64,000 bases of DNA from Thamnaconus septentrionalis (GCA_009823395.1 CM020510.1:15871773-15935772), one strand, 5' to 3'. Numbered from the stretch's first letter, positions 25,804 through 39,065 are shown. Translations and numbers: made by a program. The notes: generated by a model not told the origin, from the letters alone.

Positions 25804-26004
25804 CTTTTTTTCAGACTTAAGCATGTGTATAATCAAAAAGGTCTTATATTGGTCTTAAATCACTTTATATGTATTATTCTCAAGGAATATGTGTCTCCGT
25901 CAATCTAACCTTAAAATCTCTAACCATGGTTAAATTTCAAATAAAATGTTATATCCTGTATATCCTACTAGATGCACATTGTGTGCAAACTTGAAATCAT
26001 CTAA

Positions 26005-29000
26005 CTAATTTTTGTTCATTAAATGTTTCTTAGTATTCCTCTCTGGCTTCAACACTATAATGAAGCACTTTGGAGCAAATATGCAGAGTATTAGCCCAAA
26101 ACTGGAGGCCAAAATGGCAAAGATCTCCACAGCCACAGTAAATTTTCCAGGAGAGCTGACATATGCTGGGATAAATGTGATCCACACAGCACAGAATATC
26201 AGCATGCTGAAGGTGATGAACTTGGCTTCATTAAAATTATCTGGGAGTTTCCGAGCCAGGACTGCCAAGACCAAGCAAAACACAGCTAGTAGGCCAATGT
26301 AGCCCAGAACGGCCCAGAACCCAATAGCTGAGCCTAATGCACACTCCAGAATGATTCTCTTCTTATAGATAGTCAGATTTCTCATTGGAAAAGGGGGGCT
26401 GAGAACCAACCAAAGTGTACAAATCAACACTTGTATAGATGTGAAAGACACAACTGTAATCCTCTGCTGTGGAGGACCAAACCATTTCATGACATTACTG
26501 CCAGGAAGTGTTGCTCTGAAGGCCATGAGCACAACGATTGTTTTTCCCAGAACACAAGACATGCAGAGGACGAAGGTGATGCCGAACGCTGTGTGTCGCA
26601 GCATGCAGGACCACTGGGACGGAGCTCCAATGAAGGTCAGCGAACACAAGAAACACAAAGTGAGGGAGAAGAGAAGCAGGAAGCTCAGCTCAGAGTTGTT
26701 GGCTCTGACAATAGGAGAGTTTCTATGGTGGAAGAACACTGCTGCTGTTCCAATGGCCAGGCAGGCACCACCAACTGAGAATGCTGCCAAGATGATTCCC
26801 AAGACCTCATGGAAGGAGAGATACTCAACAGGCTTTGGGAGACAAGTGTCTCTTTGTGTATTTGGCCAGAACTCCTCAGGGCATGGAACACAGTCAGGGG
26901 AATCTGAAAAGGTAGAACATGTATTTATTTAATCCACATAGGACATTGTAGTTCTGAATAATAAATAAAAAAATAGGTACCTGTGACATTGCTAATCTCC
27001 CCTTCTGGACACTGTATACAGTCATAACAGCAGATTGGTTTTCCTCTCTGGAGCATTCTACGAGTTCCTGGAGGACAGCTGTTGCTGCACACTGATACAG
27101 GAACCTGGCATATAGAATTAGAAAAGGAAACATTTGAAACATGTGTTTCAAGTCTATTTGAAATGATGAAACTTAGTCTCTTTATCTGACCTGTGTGCTT
27201 CCATCCATCCAGGTGATGTTCCTGTGGATATGGAACTCTTGGCCCTCTGGCAGTGAGGCATCGTACAGTCCTACAGTCACCATCTCAATGGTGCCACTCT
27301 CACCTCTTTGCCAGTTAACAAGTTCATACGTGGCCACAGGATCCCCATTTACATCAAATGACACAGCATAGCCATTCTGGGTAAAATTGACTTTCTTTAG
27401 CTGAGTCAGAAACTGTAAGGACATTAAGTCTGACTATGACAGTTTTTCTTTGACCACAAAAAGACATCTCAAATCACAAAACAAGCATTCAGGCTTTGAC
27501 TGACAGTTTTAGACCCACCCGTTCAGCTTCTATCTGTATGGATTTGTCACACTGGGTTGTAGAGTTTGTGTTTGGACACAAAGTGTTATGAAGGGAATGT
27601 GCAATTGCATAAACAGCCTTGTACACCATGTTGGTTATTCGGAACTGAGATGTGTCTGTGTACTGGCTCTGGAGAGTCCTTATGTCTTCTGATCCATCAC
27701 AGACTCTCTTGTTTGCGGCCACAGCTAATAACACAGAAGGAGGGCATATGTTTTGTTTTTTTTCTTCACAAGTATTTCCATCTTTTTTGTGCAACCAAGA
27801 CAAAAGTTAATGCAGAAAATGTTTCTTTGAACCTGAGGTTTAATTTCCGATTTTCCAATTTTTCGACAAAATTTAAATAATTTCGTAATTCTAACGTTAA
27901 AAATAAAAATGAAGTAAATTAATTCATGAATTCATGATTTTTGTCACATGAAAAGTTTCAACACTTTAAATGAAAAAAGTGGTTCAGTCCTGAAAAAACA
28001 AATCTCTAGGCAGAGGCTTAATTACAAAAGAGTATAACTACAACATTTCAATTTGAAATGGATTTACATAAAGTGAACATAATTTTCTCACATGTATTTA
28101 ATTTACAGTCGAATGAATCCTCCCAAAACTCAGTGAGTACTGGAGAGGCACTCATCTTAGAGGAGAGAGATCCAGCAGGAATTCTCTCAGACCAGGGATA
28201 ATGGACCGCTGAATTCCAAATCCTAAGGCTCCAGTGAAAAAGTTGAATTTCAGCATGTCTGGGTTTGTTACCCAAGATTCGCTGCCTAGCCACTGGCGGG
28301 GTGCTGACGGTTCACGGACCAACTCATTCAACAGGATCTTAAGATCCCCAGAGGAAGCAAATGCAACAATAACTGTAGCTGTTGATCTGTGGAGAGATTA
28401 TATTATCATATCAAACTCATCATCTTATTCTTAAAGGTTTTTGTTGGACAGATGTTTATCTAGAGACCTGCGGATAACTTCGGCTACTCTCTGGATCCTG
28501 CTGTGTGGGTAGGTCCTGTAGAAAGCCTCAGAGTATTCCACACAGATCCCCTCCTTCTTGGCTGCCTCCAGGAAAGATGCCATGCCATTATTGCCATAGT
28601 CTGAATCTGAATGTATTGCACCAATCCAGGTCCAGCCAAAGTGTTTGACCAGCTTGGCCAGTGCATCAGCCTGAAACTGGTCACTGGGGATGGTTCTGAA
28701 GAAGGTCGGATACTGTTGTTTATCAGACAGGCAAGCACAAGTGGCAAAGTGGCTGACCTGAAAGACACAATGCAAATTTTATATGTGACAGGAAATATAT
28801 TAGTGCTGGTTAAAGTCAAGTTCAATTTCTTTAAAGGAATAATTGTGTTTACAAGAGGAATGTTGAAGGATCCCATGACTCGTGACATGCTGATGGATGG
28901 AGTGGACCCGGACTCGCCGACAATAGCCACCACTGCACCAGACTGTGAACAGTTGTCACTGGTGTGAAACACTGGGTCACGACCATTCAGGAGCTGGAAG

Positions 29001-29755
29001 GTCATTTGCACGGCAAGGGGCACTGCAGCACACGAGTCATGGATCTGATAACCGAGTGTGACTCCTGGGAGAAGCTCCGTACTGTTGTTAATCTCATCTA
29101 TGGCAAAGACCATTGCATGTGACAGCCGCAGCTCCCTGGAGTCAATGCTGCACACAATATGACAAGAGCGATGCAAAAATTTGAACTTTCCTTTATTTTT
29201 TTTTAATTTTAAGGAACTAAATTTTCACAGTACACTGTATGCCATTTTTCTTAAAGATAAAGTTAACACAGTACAGAAGTGACAGTAAATGCACAGTGGA
29301 AGTCAATAAAAAGTTTTGGGGAAAAAAAACAAGCATCAATGCAATCACATTATTTACATTTCATGACCTTGCAACACATTTCGGAGCACAGAAAGAATGA
29401 AAACATCTCTAATCTAATTCCTTCAATTGCTTTTTTTCACTGACCTCCCAGAACACTTTGATGGTTCAGGCCTGGTGGTGTATTCCAGCCTCACATTTTC
29501 TTTGTAGTGGTGCATAGTGAAAACGCCTCCAATTATGTAGTTTCCATTCATTGAAAAAGCAGGTTCACGGGCTGAACCCTGAAGCTCACATTTCAGAGAA
29601 AAACCATCCGCTCTTACACACGTAGCAGCTTTATCCTCGCCAAGCCCTCCCTGCTGTGTCACTTGAGTCCCAGGAACATTTGTGGCGATCAGAGAGTTCA
29701 GAGTACACACAATCAGACACATCCTTAACTCTATGAAGACAACAGAGAACGCCAT
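26005..29755 (-). pseudogene. Gene 5: mosaic OlfC/V2R-like receptor with a 1-bp frameshift
   Basis: Exons in reading order: 29445-29755, 28853-29147, 28468-28757, 28092-28386, 27519-27724, 27191-27412, 26981-27104, 26005-26903. Exon 4 is 295 bp instead of 296: one base is missing at 28161/28162 (LLDLS-PSK becomes out of frame), which puts everything downstream in the wrong frame, although all other exons are open. Exons 1-3 are subtype A ([10 protein letters not shown] start, [17 protein letters not shown]); exons 5 and 6 are subtype B ([27 protein letters not shown]), and the intron between them is only 106 bp, as in subtype B. Intron 7 matches gene 3. It sits exactly between the A and B groups. 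Either a recent pseudogene or a single-base sequence error. Confidence 0.8.
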
Positions 29756-29788
29756 CCTTCAACTGCCTGTGGACAAAGGGCACTACAG

Positions 29789-29796
29789 TTTATATA
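29789..29796 (-). promoter_or_regulatory. TATA-like box of gene 5
   Basis: TATATAAA 34 bp upstream of the ATG at 29755. The 619-bp spacer to gene 6 also holds a short (TG) run near 29912-29928 and a candidate poly(A) signal at 30178-30183. Confidence 0.5.
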
Positions 29797-30177
29797 GATT
29801 TTCAGAGAGGTTTTTCCTCATGGAGTCATGAGCTCATCAGCTTAATGAATAATGAGAAGGTTTGTCATCAGCCTCAAAATCAGCTCATCTCCTTAATGAG
29901 TATTTGGATATATGTGTGTGTGTGTGTCTGGTATATTAAGCCAATGAATCTACATTTTTAATATCAAAGATTTCCAAAGTTTAATATGTAAAAAACATGA
30001 AACTAAAAAAAAAATAGTCTTAATACTTGCTGCATTGTCATGTTCACGAAATAAATGCTGTAATTTGGTGTATTTGCTCAGTCATTCATGTTTTCCCTCT
30101 ATACATTTGCTTTTAAATTTGGTGTGGTTGATTGGTGAAACAGGCAAGTGGGCAAAGGAGCTTTTGGTTTTTGAAAT

Positions 30178-30183
30178 TTTATT
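30178..30183 (-). terminator. Candidate polyadenylation signal of gene 6
   Basis: AATAAA on the minus strand about 190 bp after the gene 6 stop, in the same context as behind genes 2-5. Confidence 0.4.
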
Positions 30184-30374
30184 GCATTTTTTTGTCCCAG
30201 ACATCAACATATTTGTAATCTTTAAATGTCTTTCTCCAAGAGAAATATAAGAGATCAGTTTTTCTCTTACATTATGTGCCTCTAACCTTCTAACCATAAC
30301 TCTTTCCAAGCTCAAATTTAAGATAAAAGCCTTTACATTACATAGGAACCATAGGCAAATTTTACACCATCTAA

Positions 30375-32729
30375 CTAATTTTTGCCCATTAAATATTTCC
30401 TATTATTTTTCTCTGGCTTCAACAGTATAATGAAGCACTTGGGAGCAAATATGCAGAGTATGAGCCCATAACTGGAGGCCAAAATGGCAAAGATCTCCAC
30501 AGCCACAGTAAATTTTCCAGGAGAGCTGACATATGCTGGGATAAATGTGATCCACACAGCACAGAATATCAGCATGCTGAAGGTGATGAACTTGGCTTCA
30601 TTAAAATTATCTGGGAGTTTCCGAGCCAGGACTGCCAAGACCAAGCAAAACACAGCTAGTAGGCCAATGTAGCCCAGAACGGCCCAGAACCCAATAGCTG
30701 AGCCTAATGCACACTCCAGAATGATTCTCCTCTTATATATGGTCAGGTTTTTCTTTGGAAAAGGTGGACTGAGAATCAACCAAAGTGTACAAATTAACAC
30801 TTGTATAGATGTGAAGGACACAACTGTAATCCTCTGCTGTGGAGGACCAAACCATTTCATGACATTACTGCCAGGAAGTGTTGCTCTGAAGGCCATGAGC
30901 ACAACGATTGTTTTTCCCAGAACACAAGAGATGCAGAGGACGAAGGTGATGCCGAACGCTGTGTGTCGCAGCATGCAGGACCACTGGGACGGAGCTCCAA
31001 TGAAGGTCAGCGAACACAAGAAACACAAAGTGAGGGAGAAGAGAAGCAGGAAGCTCAGCTCAGAGTTGTTGGCTCTGACAATAGGAGAGTTTCTATGGCG
31101 GAAGAACACTGCTGCTGTTCCAATGGCCAGGCAGGCACCACCAACTGAGAATGCTGCCAAGATGATTCCCAAGACCTCATGGAAGGAGAGATACTCAACA
31201 GGCTTTGGGAGACAAGTGTCTCTTTGTGCATTTGGCCAGAACTCCTCAGGACATGGAACACAGTCAGGGGAATCTGAACAGGCAGAGAAAGCATTTAGTT
31301 ATTATGCATGTGACACAATAGGTATGAAGATGAAATAACAAAAAGTACCTGTAACATTGCTAATCTCCCCTTCTGGACAATGTATACAGTCATAACAGCA
31401 GATGGGTTTTCCTTTCTGGAGCATTCTTCGAGTTCCTGGAGAACAGCTGTTGCTGCACACTGACACAGGTACCTGGCATACAGAATGAGAAAAGGAATCA
31501 TTTGAGGTGTTCTGTGTGTTTCAAGTCTATTTGAGAGAATGCAACTCAGACGTTTCATCTGACCTGTGTGCTTCCTTCCATCCAGGTGATGTTCCTGTGG
31601 ATATGGAACTCTTGGCCCTCTGGCAGTGAGGCATCGTACAATCCAACAGTCACCATCTCAGTGGTGCCACTCTCACCTCTTTGCCAGTTCACAAGCTCAT
31701 ACGTGGCCACAGGATCCCCATTTACATCAAATGACACATCATAACCATTCTGGGTAAAATTGACTTTCTTCAGCTGAGTCAGAACCTGTAAGGATGAAGT
31801 TATATAACAAAATAAAGAGGAAAAGTGTTTTGAATGATTGATTCAGACTCACCTGTTTGGTCTCTATTGTCATGGATTTGTCACACTTTGTTGTAGAATT
31901 TGTGTTTGAACACAAAATGTTATGAAGGCAATGTGCAATTGCATAAACAGCTTTGTACACCATGTTGGTTATTCGGAGCTGAGATGTGTCTGTGTACTGG
32001 CTCTGGAGAGTCCTTATGTCTTCTGATCCATCACACACACGCTTTTCTGTGGCTGCATTTTACGGAAGAATTACATTTATTTTCAGTAAAAAGTAAAAAA
32101 AAGTAAAAGTTGATTTTAGTTGCACGCAATCAAGAAAACAGGCCTTGAAGAAATGTTTGAGATTTTGTGCCAGCAAAAACTTATTTTTTCACACACAATT
32201 TTAGCTGCACGTGGAGATGAAATGTTTAATTCGTAAAACTTGACTTGACATTGATTCACAAGCAGCAACTCAATTACAACGTCGTACAATCACTGAAACA
32301 CAACAACCATGAGAGCCCAAATTTAAATAAATTTTAAGTAAAGCCACATAATTTCCTCACATTTGCGCAGTTTACAGTTAAATAAATCCTCCCAGAGCTC
32401 AGTCAGCACAGGGGAGGCTGCCACATCAGAGGGAGAGAGATCCAGGAGGAATTCTCTCAGACCAGGGATGACAGATTGCTGAATGCCAAATCCTATGGCT
32501 CCAGCACATAAGTTGAACTGCAGCATGTCCTGGTTGGTAACCCAGGCCTCACTGCCGATCCACTGGCGGGGTGGTGATTGTTTTTGAGACAGCTCCTCCA
32601 GGAGAAGCCTTAATTCTGCTGAGGCTGCAAAAGCAACAATAACTGTTGCTGTAGACCTGTTGACACATCATCAAGCATTTATTTGCCAGGTGTCAAATAT
32701 TGCAAATACAAGAAAACATTGGAGAGTCC

Positions 32730-32783
<54 letters not shown>

Positions 32784-34153
32784 ATATGTATATGCTGTCT
32801 AATGGTTTCATTTCCACATTAACATCAGTTTGACTTTAACTAAAATGAGAGATATATCTAAAAATGCAACAACAAGAATGCCAGCAATTTGAATTAAGAG
32901 CTTTGAGCAGCTGGAGACAAAGGCATAAACAGCTGGAATAAAGAAACCTGTGAATGACTTCTGCTACTTTCTGGATCCTGCTCCGTGGGTGAGCACGGTG
33001 GAAAGACTCAGAGTATTCCACACAGATCCCCTCCTTCTTGGCTGCCTTCAGGAAAGATGCCATGCCATTATTGCCATAGTCGGTATCTGAATGTATTGCA
33101 CCAATCCAGGTCCAGCCAAAGTGTTTGACCAGTTTGGTCAGAGCATCGGCCTGAAACTGATCACTGGGGATGGTTCTGAAGAAGGTTGGATGCTGCTGCT
33201 TATCAGACAGGCAAGCACAAGTGGCAAAGTGGCTCACCTGAGAGAAACAATGTGAATTTTATTAGTGTTCGTTCATGGATAAACAAATGTGAATTGTGTA
33301 ATGCAGTCAGAATATGTTACGTATTTACGAGTGGAATGTTGAAGGACCCAATGATGCGCGACATACTGATAGATGGCGTGGACCCAGACTCGCCAACGAT
33401 AGCCACCACTCCACCAGAATGTGAACAGTTTCCTTTGTTGTAGTTCGCTGGCTCCGGACCATTGAGAAGCTGAAATGCTACGTGAACAGCCACAGGCACT
33501 GACGTGCATGAGTCGTGGATTTGATAACCGAGTTTGATACCCGGAAGCAGCTTTGTGCTGTTGTTAATCTCCTCAATGGCAAAGATCATTGCGGAGGAAA
33601 AGCGCAGCTCACGGGAGTCGATCCTGTGGGCAGAATATTATTGAAACAAGTAGTAGTAAAGTAGTACACACTCAAGAAAAATATCAGAATAGTTTTTTTT
33701 TTTTCTTTTTTTTCAAGTATATACAGTTCATATCACAGTTGTAAAACAAATTCAACTTCATGCACATACTCATGTAAATGAGTAAATAAAGGGATATCCA
33801 ATAAAATACATTAAAATATGTCTTTGGTAAATCTTTACTAACCTCCCTGCGCACTTCTCTGGTTCAGGCATGGCAGCATAGTCATGTTGCACAGTTTGTT
33901 TGTAGAGGCGTATGGAGAAAATGCCCCCGATAATGTAGTCTCCGCCCGCTGAGAAAACAGGGAGACGAGCTGGACCCTGTACTGTACATTTCAGAGATGG
34001 TGCTGCAGCTCTTACTCCTGGGTCGTTCCTGCTCCCCCTTAAGTCAGTTTGCCTCTTCAGAAGATTCCCACTGTAGTTTAAGGCAAGAGATGAGTTTACC
34101 TCTGACAGAATAGGAGACACCATGAGGCTGATAAAGAAAGCAAAGATCTCCAT
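30375..34153 (-). CDS. Gene 6: complete OlfC/V2R-like receptor, subtype B
   Basis: Exons in reading order: 33843-34153, 33329-33623, 32948-33237, 32361-32656, 31853-32052, 31564-31785, 31349-31472, 30375-31273; 2637 bp, 878 residues, no lesion. I chose the ATG at 34153 ([10 protein letters not shown], a good signal peptide) over an upstream in-frame start at 34237, because it gives the standard 311-bp exon 1 and the upstream codons lie over the TATA box. Subtype-B marks: exon 5 is 200 bp with [13 protein letters not shown]; exon 6 has [14 protein letters not shown]; the exon 5-6 intron is only 67 bp against about 800 in subtype A. The ligand loop GESGSTPS is kept, and the 7TM domain differs from gene 2 at few positions. 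Tail ends GKN. Intron 7 is nearly identical to that of gene 9. Confidence 0.92.
32731..32780. repeat. (TA)n(TG)n microsatellite in intron 3 of gene 6
   Basis: TA run followed by TG run, in the intron between exons 3 and 4. Genes 7, 8 and 9 have TA-rich sequence of different length at the same place. Confidence 0.92.
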
Positions 34154-34186
34154 CCTCCTAATGTCTGTTGGCAAACTGCACAATGA

Positions 34187-34194
34187 TTTATATA
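34187..34194 (-). promoter_or_regulatory. TATA-like box of gene 6
   Basis: TATATAAA 34 bp upstream of the chosen ATG, despite an otherwise different promoter from subtype A. Confidence 0.5.
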
Positions 34195-34349
34195 GATTCC
34201 ATCCACCATTGTTTGCTCCAAGCCTCTTCTTCATCAAACAAAAATTGTACCAGCCCCACTTTTTTTAAAGGATGGTTTCCATTTTGTGGAATTGTGATTG
34301 TGATTTGGAAACTGAATTTTAAATTTGTACCCCCCACCCCTTCATATAT

Positions 34350-34351
<2 letters not shown>

Positions 34352-34392
<41 letters not shown>
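34352..34392. repeat. (CA)n microsatellite upstream of gene 6
   Basis: About 40 bp of CA some 200 bp before the ATG, after a conserved cccccacccc word. The rest of the 831-bp spacer to gene 7 is AT-rich with words repeated in the spacers of genes 8 and 9 (actatatatactttatagtg) and no gene. Confidence 0.95.
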
Positions 34393-34394
<2 letters not shown>

Positions 34395-34984
34395 AATATA
34401 TATTTATATCCAAAGAAGCACCACCTGTTTATTGATGTTAATATACGTATATGATGAGCTCTGACTTCTATTATTGGCCATAATTCATAATCACTCACAC
34501 ATGCATTGTCAAAGTCTCTCACTTACGAAGGTAAAGTTTCAAACATACATTCATTGTTAATTATACAGACTATGACAATATATGACACTTGGATTATATA
34601 TTTAAGGAAGTATGATAAAACATATAAAAGAGTGTGATTATATATGTAAGAGACTGTAATAGCGTATGTGTAGCGTTCGACTTTGGCTATGTCCAAAATC
34701 ATCCACTCATCCCGCTACTCTACTCTCCATACAGGGAGTTTTCTATGCACTATATATACTTTATAGTGTACTCATGGGCAAAATCTTATTTTTTTATTTT
34801 TTTATTTTTTTGGACACTTTAATTGTCCTACATTTCACTTAGATTACTTCAGTTTTTCTCTTACATTATGTGCCTCTAACGATCTAAACCTAACTCTTTC
34901 CAAGGTTCAATGTAAGATAAAAGCCTTAGTGCAACATTACATAGGAACCTTCTGCATATTGTTTCCAAACTTTACACCATCTAA

Positions 34985-37900
34985 CTAATTTTTGCCCATT
35001 AAAAATTTCCTAGTATTTTTCTCTGGCTTCAACACTATAATGAAGCACTTTGGAGCAAATATGCAGAGAAGTAGCCCAAAACTGGAAGCCAAAATGGCAA
35101 AGATCTCCACAGCCACAGTAAACTTTCCAGGAGAGCTGACATATGCTGGGATAAATGTGATCCACACAGCACAGAATATCAGCATGCTGAAGGTGATGAA
35201 CTTGGCTTCATTAAAATTATCTGGGAGTTTCCGAGCCAGGACTGCCAAGACCAAGCAAAACACAGCTAGTAGGCCAATGTAGCCCAGAACGGCCCAGAAC
35301 CCAATAGCTGAGCCTAATGCACACTCCAGAATGATTCTCCTCTTATATATGGTCAGGTTTTTCTTTGGAAAAGGGGGACTGAGAACCAACCAAAGTGTAC
35401 AAATCAACACTTGTATAGATGTGAAGGACACAACTGTTATCCTTTGCTGTTGAGGACCAAACCATTTCATGACATTACTGCCAGGAAGTGTTGCTCTGAA
35501 GGCCATGAGCACAACTATTGTTTTTCCCAGAACACAAGACATGCAGAGGACAAAGGTGATGCCGAATGCTGTGTGTCGCAGCATGCAGGACCACTGGGAC
35601 GGAGCTCCAATGAAGGTCAGCGAACACAAGAAACACAAAGTGAGGGAGAAGAGAAGCAGGAAGCTCAGCTCAGAGTTGTTGGCTCTGACAATAGGAGAGT
35701 TTCTATGGCGGAAGAACACTGCTGCTGTTCCAATGGCCAGGCAGGCACCACCAACTGAGAATGCTGCCAAGATGATTCCCAAGACCTCGTGGAAGGAGAA
35801 ATACTCAACAGGCTTTGGGAGACAAGTGTCTCTTTGTGCATTTGGCCAGAACTCCTCAGGGCATGGAACACAGTCAGGGGAATCTTAAAAAGAAAAGAAA
35901 GTATTAGTTATTATGCATGTGACACAGTAGGTATGAAGACGAAATAACAATAGATACCTGTAATATTGCTTATCTCCCCTTCTGGACAATGTATACAGTC
36001 AAAACAGCAGATGGGTTTTCCTCTCTGGAGCATTCTACGAGTTCCTGGAGGACAGCTGTTGCTGCACACTGACACAGGAACCTGGCATATAGAATTAGAA
36101 AAGGAATCATTTGAGGAGCTCCGTGTGTTTCAAGTCCATTTTAAATCATGAAACTCAGTCTTTTCATCTGACCTGTGTGCTTCCTTCCATCCAGGTGATG
36201 TTCCTGTGGATATGGAACTCTGGGCTCTCTGGCAGTGAGGCATCGTACAATCCTACAGTCACCATCTCAATGGTGCCACTCTCACCTCTTTGCCAGTTGA
36301 CAAGTTCATACGTGGCCACAGGATCCCCATTTACATCAAATGACACATCATAACCATTCTGGGTAAAATTGACTTTCTTCAGCTGAGTCAGAACCTGTAA
36401 GGATGAAGTTATATAACAAAATAAAAGAGGAAAAGATTTTCAAATGATTGATCCAGACTGACCTGTTTGGCCTCTATTGTCATGGATTTGTCACACTGGG
36501 TTGTAGAATTTGTGTTTGAACACAAAGTGTTATGAAGGGCATATGCAATTGCATAAACAGCCTTGTACACCATGTTGGTTATTCGGAGCTGAGATGTGTC
36601 TGTGTACTGGCTCTGGAGAGTCCTGATGTCTTCTGATCCATCACACACACGCTTGTCTGTGGCTGCATTTTATGGAAGAATTACATTTTTTTTGTTAAAA
36701 TGAAAGTAGCTTTTAGTTGCATGCAATCAAGAAAAAAGTTCTTGAAGAAATGTTTGAGATTTTGTGCCAGCGAAAACATATTTTTGCACACAAAATTTTA
36801 GCTGGTCATAGAGAAAGAATGTTTCATTTTTAAAAATGTTTATTTCAAATATATCACATTTTAATTAGCTTTAATTTTTTTGGTTCTACTTCACAAACAA
36901 TTCTGTTTGCTGCTGTTACCTTTGTTTCTCAGGAGTGAAAATGATAAATTAATAGATTATTTGCTGCTTACTCTTTCATTTGAAAGTAGTCCACCAAATT
37001 TTAAAAAAAAATGTTTCAAATGATAAATCATACTTCGTTTGCCAAAAACATGTGAATTAAATGTACTCATGACTTTTATAATGAAGAATTAATTTTACAA
37101 TTTGTATATTGATCAGAGGAGCTAATCGGGGAGAATGTTTCTTTAACCTTTAACCAGAAGTCTTGACATTGATTCACAAGCAGCAATTAAACTAGAACTT
37201 TGAAGAATCACTGAAACACAACAACCATGAGAGCACAAATTTAAATATTTTTTAAGTAAAGCCACATAATTTTCTCACATTTGCGCAGTTTACAGTTAAA
37301 TAAATCCTCCCAGAGCTCAGTCAGCACAGGGGAGGCTGCCACATCAGAGGGAGAGAGATCCAGGAGGAATTCTCTCAGACCAGGGATGACAGATTGCTGA
37401 ATGCCAAATCCTATGGCTCCAGCACATAAGTTGAACTACAGCATGTCCTGGTTGATAACCCAGTCCTCACTGCCAATCCACTGGCGGGATGGTGATGGTT
37501 TTTGAGACAGCTCCTCCAGAAGAAGTCTTAATTCTCCAGAGGCTGCAAAAGCAACAATAACTGTTGCTGTAGACCTGTTGACACATCATCAAGCATTTTA
37601 ATGGCAGGTGTTAAATACTGCAAATACAAGAAAACATTGGACAGTATATATGTATATTTGTATATTTGCTGTCTAATGGTTTCATTTCTACGTTCATATC
37701 AGTTTGTCTTTTACTAAAATGAGAGATATATCTAGAAATGCCACAACGATAATGCCAGCAATTTGAATTAAGAACTTTGAGCAGCCGGGGACAAAGACCT
37801 AAACAGCTGGGGTAAAGAAACCTGCGAATGACTTCGGCTACTTTCTGGATCCTGCTCCGTGGGTGAGCACGGTGGAAAGACTCAGAGTATTCCACACAGA

Positions 37901-39024
37901 TCCCCTCCTTCTTGGCTGCCTTCAGGAAAGATGCCATGCCATTATTGCCATAGTCGGTATCTGAATGTATTGCACCAATCCAGGTCCAGCCAAAGTGTTT
38001 GACCAGTTTGGTCAGAGCATCGGCCTGAAACTGATCACTGGGGATGGTTCTGAAGAAGGTTGGATGCTGCTGCTTATCAGACAGGCAAGCACAAGTAGCA
38101 AAGTAACTCACCTGAAAAAACAATGTGAATTTTATTAGTGTTCGTTTATGGATAAACAAATGTGAATTGTGTAATGCAGTCAGAATATGTTACGTATTTA
38201 CGAGTGGAATGTTGAAGGACCCAATGATGCGCGACATACTGATAGATGGCGTGGACCCAGACTCGCCAACGATAGCCACCACTCCACCAGAATGTGAACA
38301 GTTTCCTTTGTTGTAGTTCGCTGGCTCCGGACCATTGAGAAGCTGAAATGCTACGTGAACAGCCACAGGCACTGACGTGCATGAGTCGTGGATTTGATAA
38401 CCGAGTTTGATACCCGGAAGCAGCTTTGTGCTGTTGTTAATCTCCTCAATGGCAAAGATCATTGCGGAGGAAAAGCGCAGCTCACGGGAGTCGATCCTGT
38501 GGGCAGAATGTTATTGAAACAAGTAGTAGTAAAGTAGTACACACGCAAGAAAAATATCAGAATAGTTTTTTTTTTCTTTTTTTTCAAGTATATACAGTTC
38601 ATATCACAGTTGTAAAACGAATTCAACTTCATGCACATACTCATGTAAATGAGTAAATAAAGGGATATCCAATAAAATACATTAAAATATGTCTTTGGTA
38701 AATCTTTACTAACCTCCCTGCGCACTTCTCTGGTTCAGGCATGGCAGCATAGTCATGTTGCACAGTTTGTTTGTAGAGGCGTATGGAGAAAATGCCCCCG
38801 ATAATGTAGTCTCCGCCCGCTGAGAAAACAGGGAGACGACCTGGACCCTGTACTGTACATTTCAGAGATGGTGCTGCAGCTCTTACTCCTGGGTCGTTCC
38901 TGCACCCCCTTAAGTCAGTTTGCCTCTTCAGAAGATTCCCACTGTAGTTTAAGGCAAGAGATGAGTTTACCTCTAACAGAATAGGAGACACCATGAGGCT
39001 GATAAAGAAAGCAAAGATCTCCAT
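34985..39024 (-). pseudogene. Gene 7: OlfC/V2R-like receptor, subtype B, with a premature stop
   Basis: Exons in reading order: 38714-39024, 38202-38496, 37822-38111, 37279-37574, 36463-36662, 36173-36394, 35958-36081, 34985-35883; lengths add to 2637 bp as in gene 6. Exon 4 reads QDML-stop-FNLCAG: the CAG glutamine codon present in genes 6, 8 and 9 is TAG at 37436-37438. The receptor would end in the middle of the ligand-binding domain. All other exons and splice sites look normal (the acceptor of exon 8 is aag instead of cag). Exon 2 codes the same protein as gene 6, so duplication was recent. The intron between exons 4 and 5 is 616 bp, with a segment of about 300 bp shared only with gene 9. 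A single C-to-T change or an error could explain the stop. Confidence 0.85.
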
Positions 39025-39057
39025 CCTCCTAATGTCTGTTGGCAAACTGCACAAAGA

Positions 39058-39065
39058 TTTATATA
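39058..39065 (-). promoter_or_regulatory. TATA-like box of gene 7
   Basis: TATATAAA 34 bp upstream of the ATG at 39024. Confidence 0.5.

Larger units (their letters stand above)
24600..26004. other. Spacer between genes 4 and 5 with transposon debris
   Basis: About 1.4 kb without a receptor exon. It holds A-rich stretches, words such as acttgagtaaaag and taatacttttacgag (about 25085-25170) that resemble hAT-type fish repeats, a BED-finger fragment (25184-25429), a T-run (25617-25636) and the candidate poly(A) signal of gene 5 at 25798-25803. Confidence 0.6.

Noticed and set aside
33770..34237. Upstream start for gene 6 (MMKKRLGANN...) and equivalents in genes 7-9
   Set aside because: It would place the coding sequence over the TATA box and microsatellite side of the promoter, destroy the signal-peptide position and break the 311-bp exon 1 standard shared by both subtypes.
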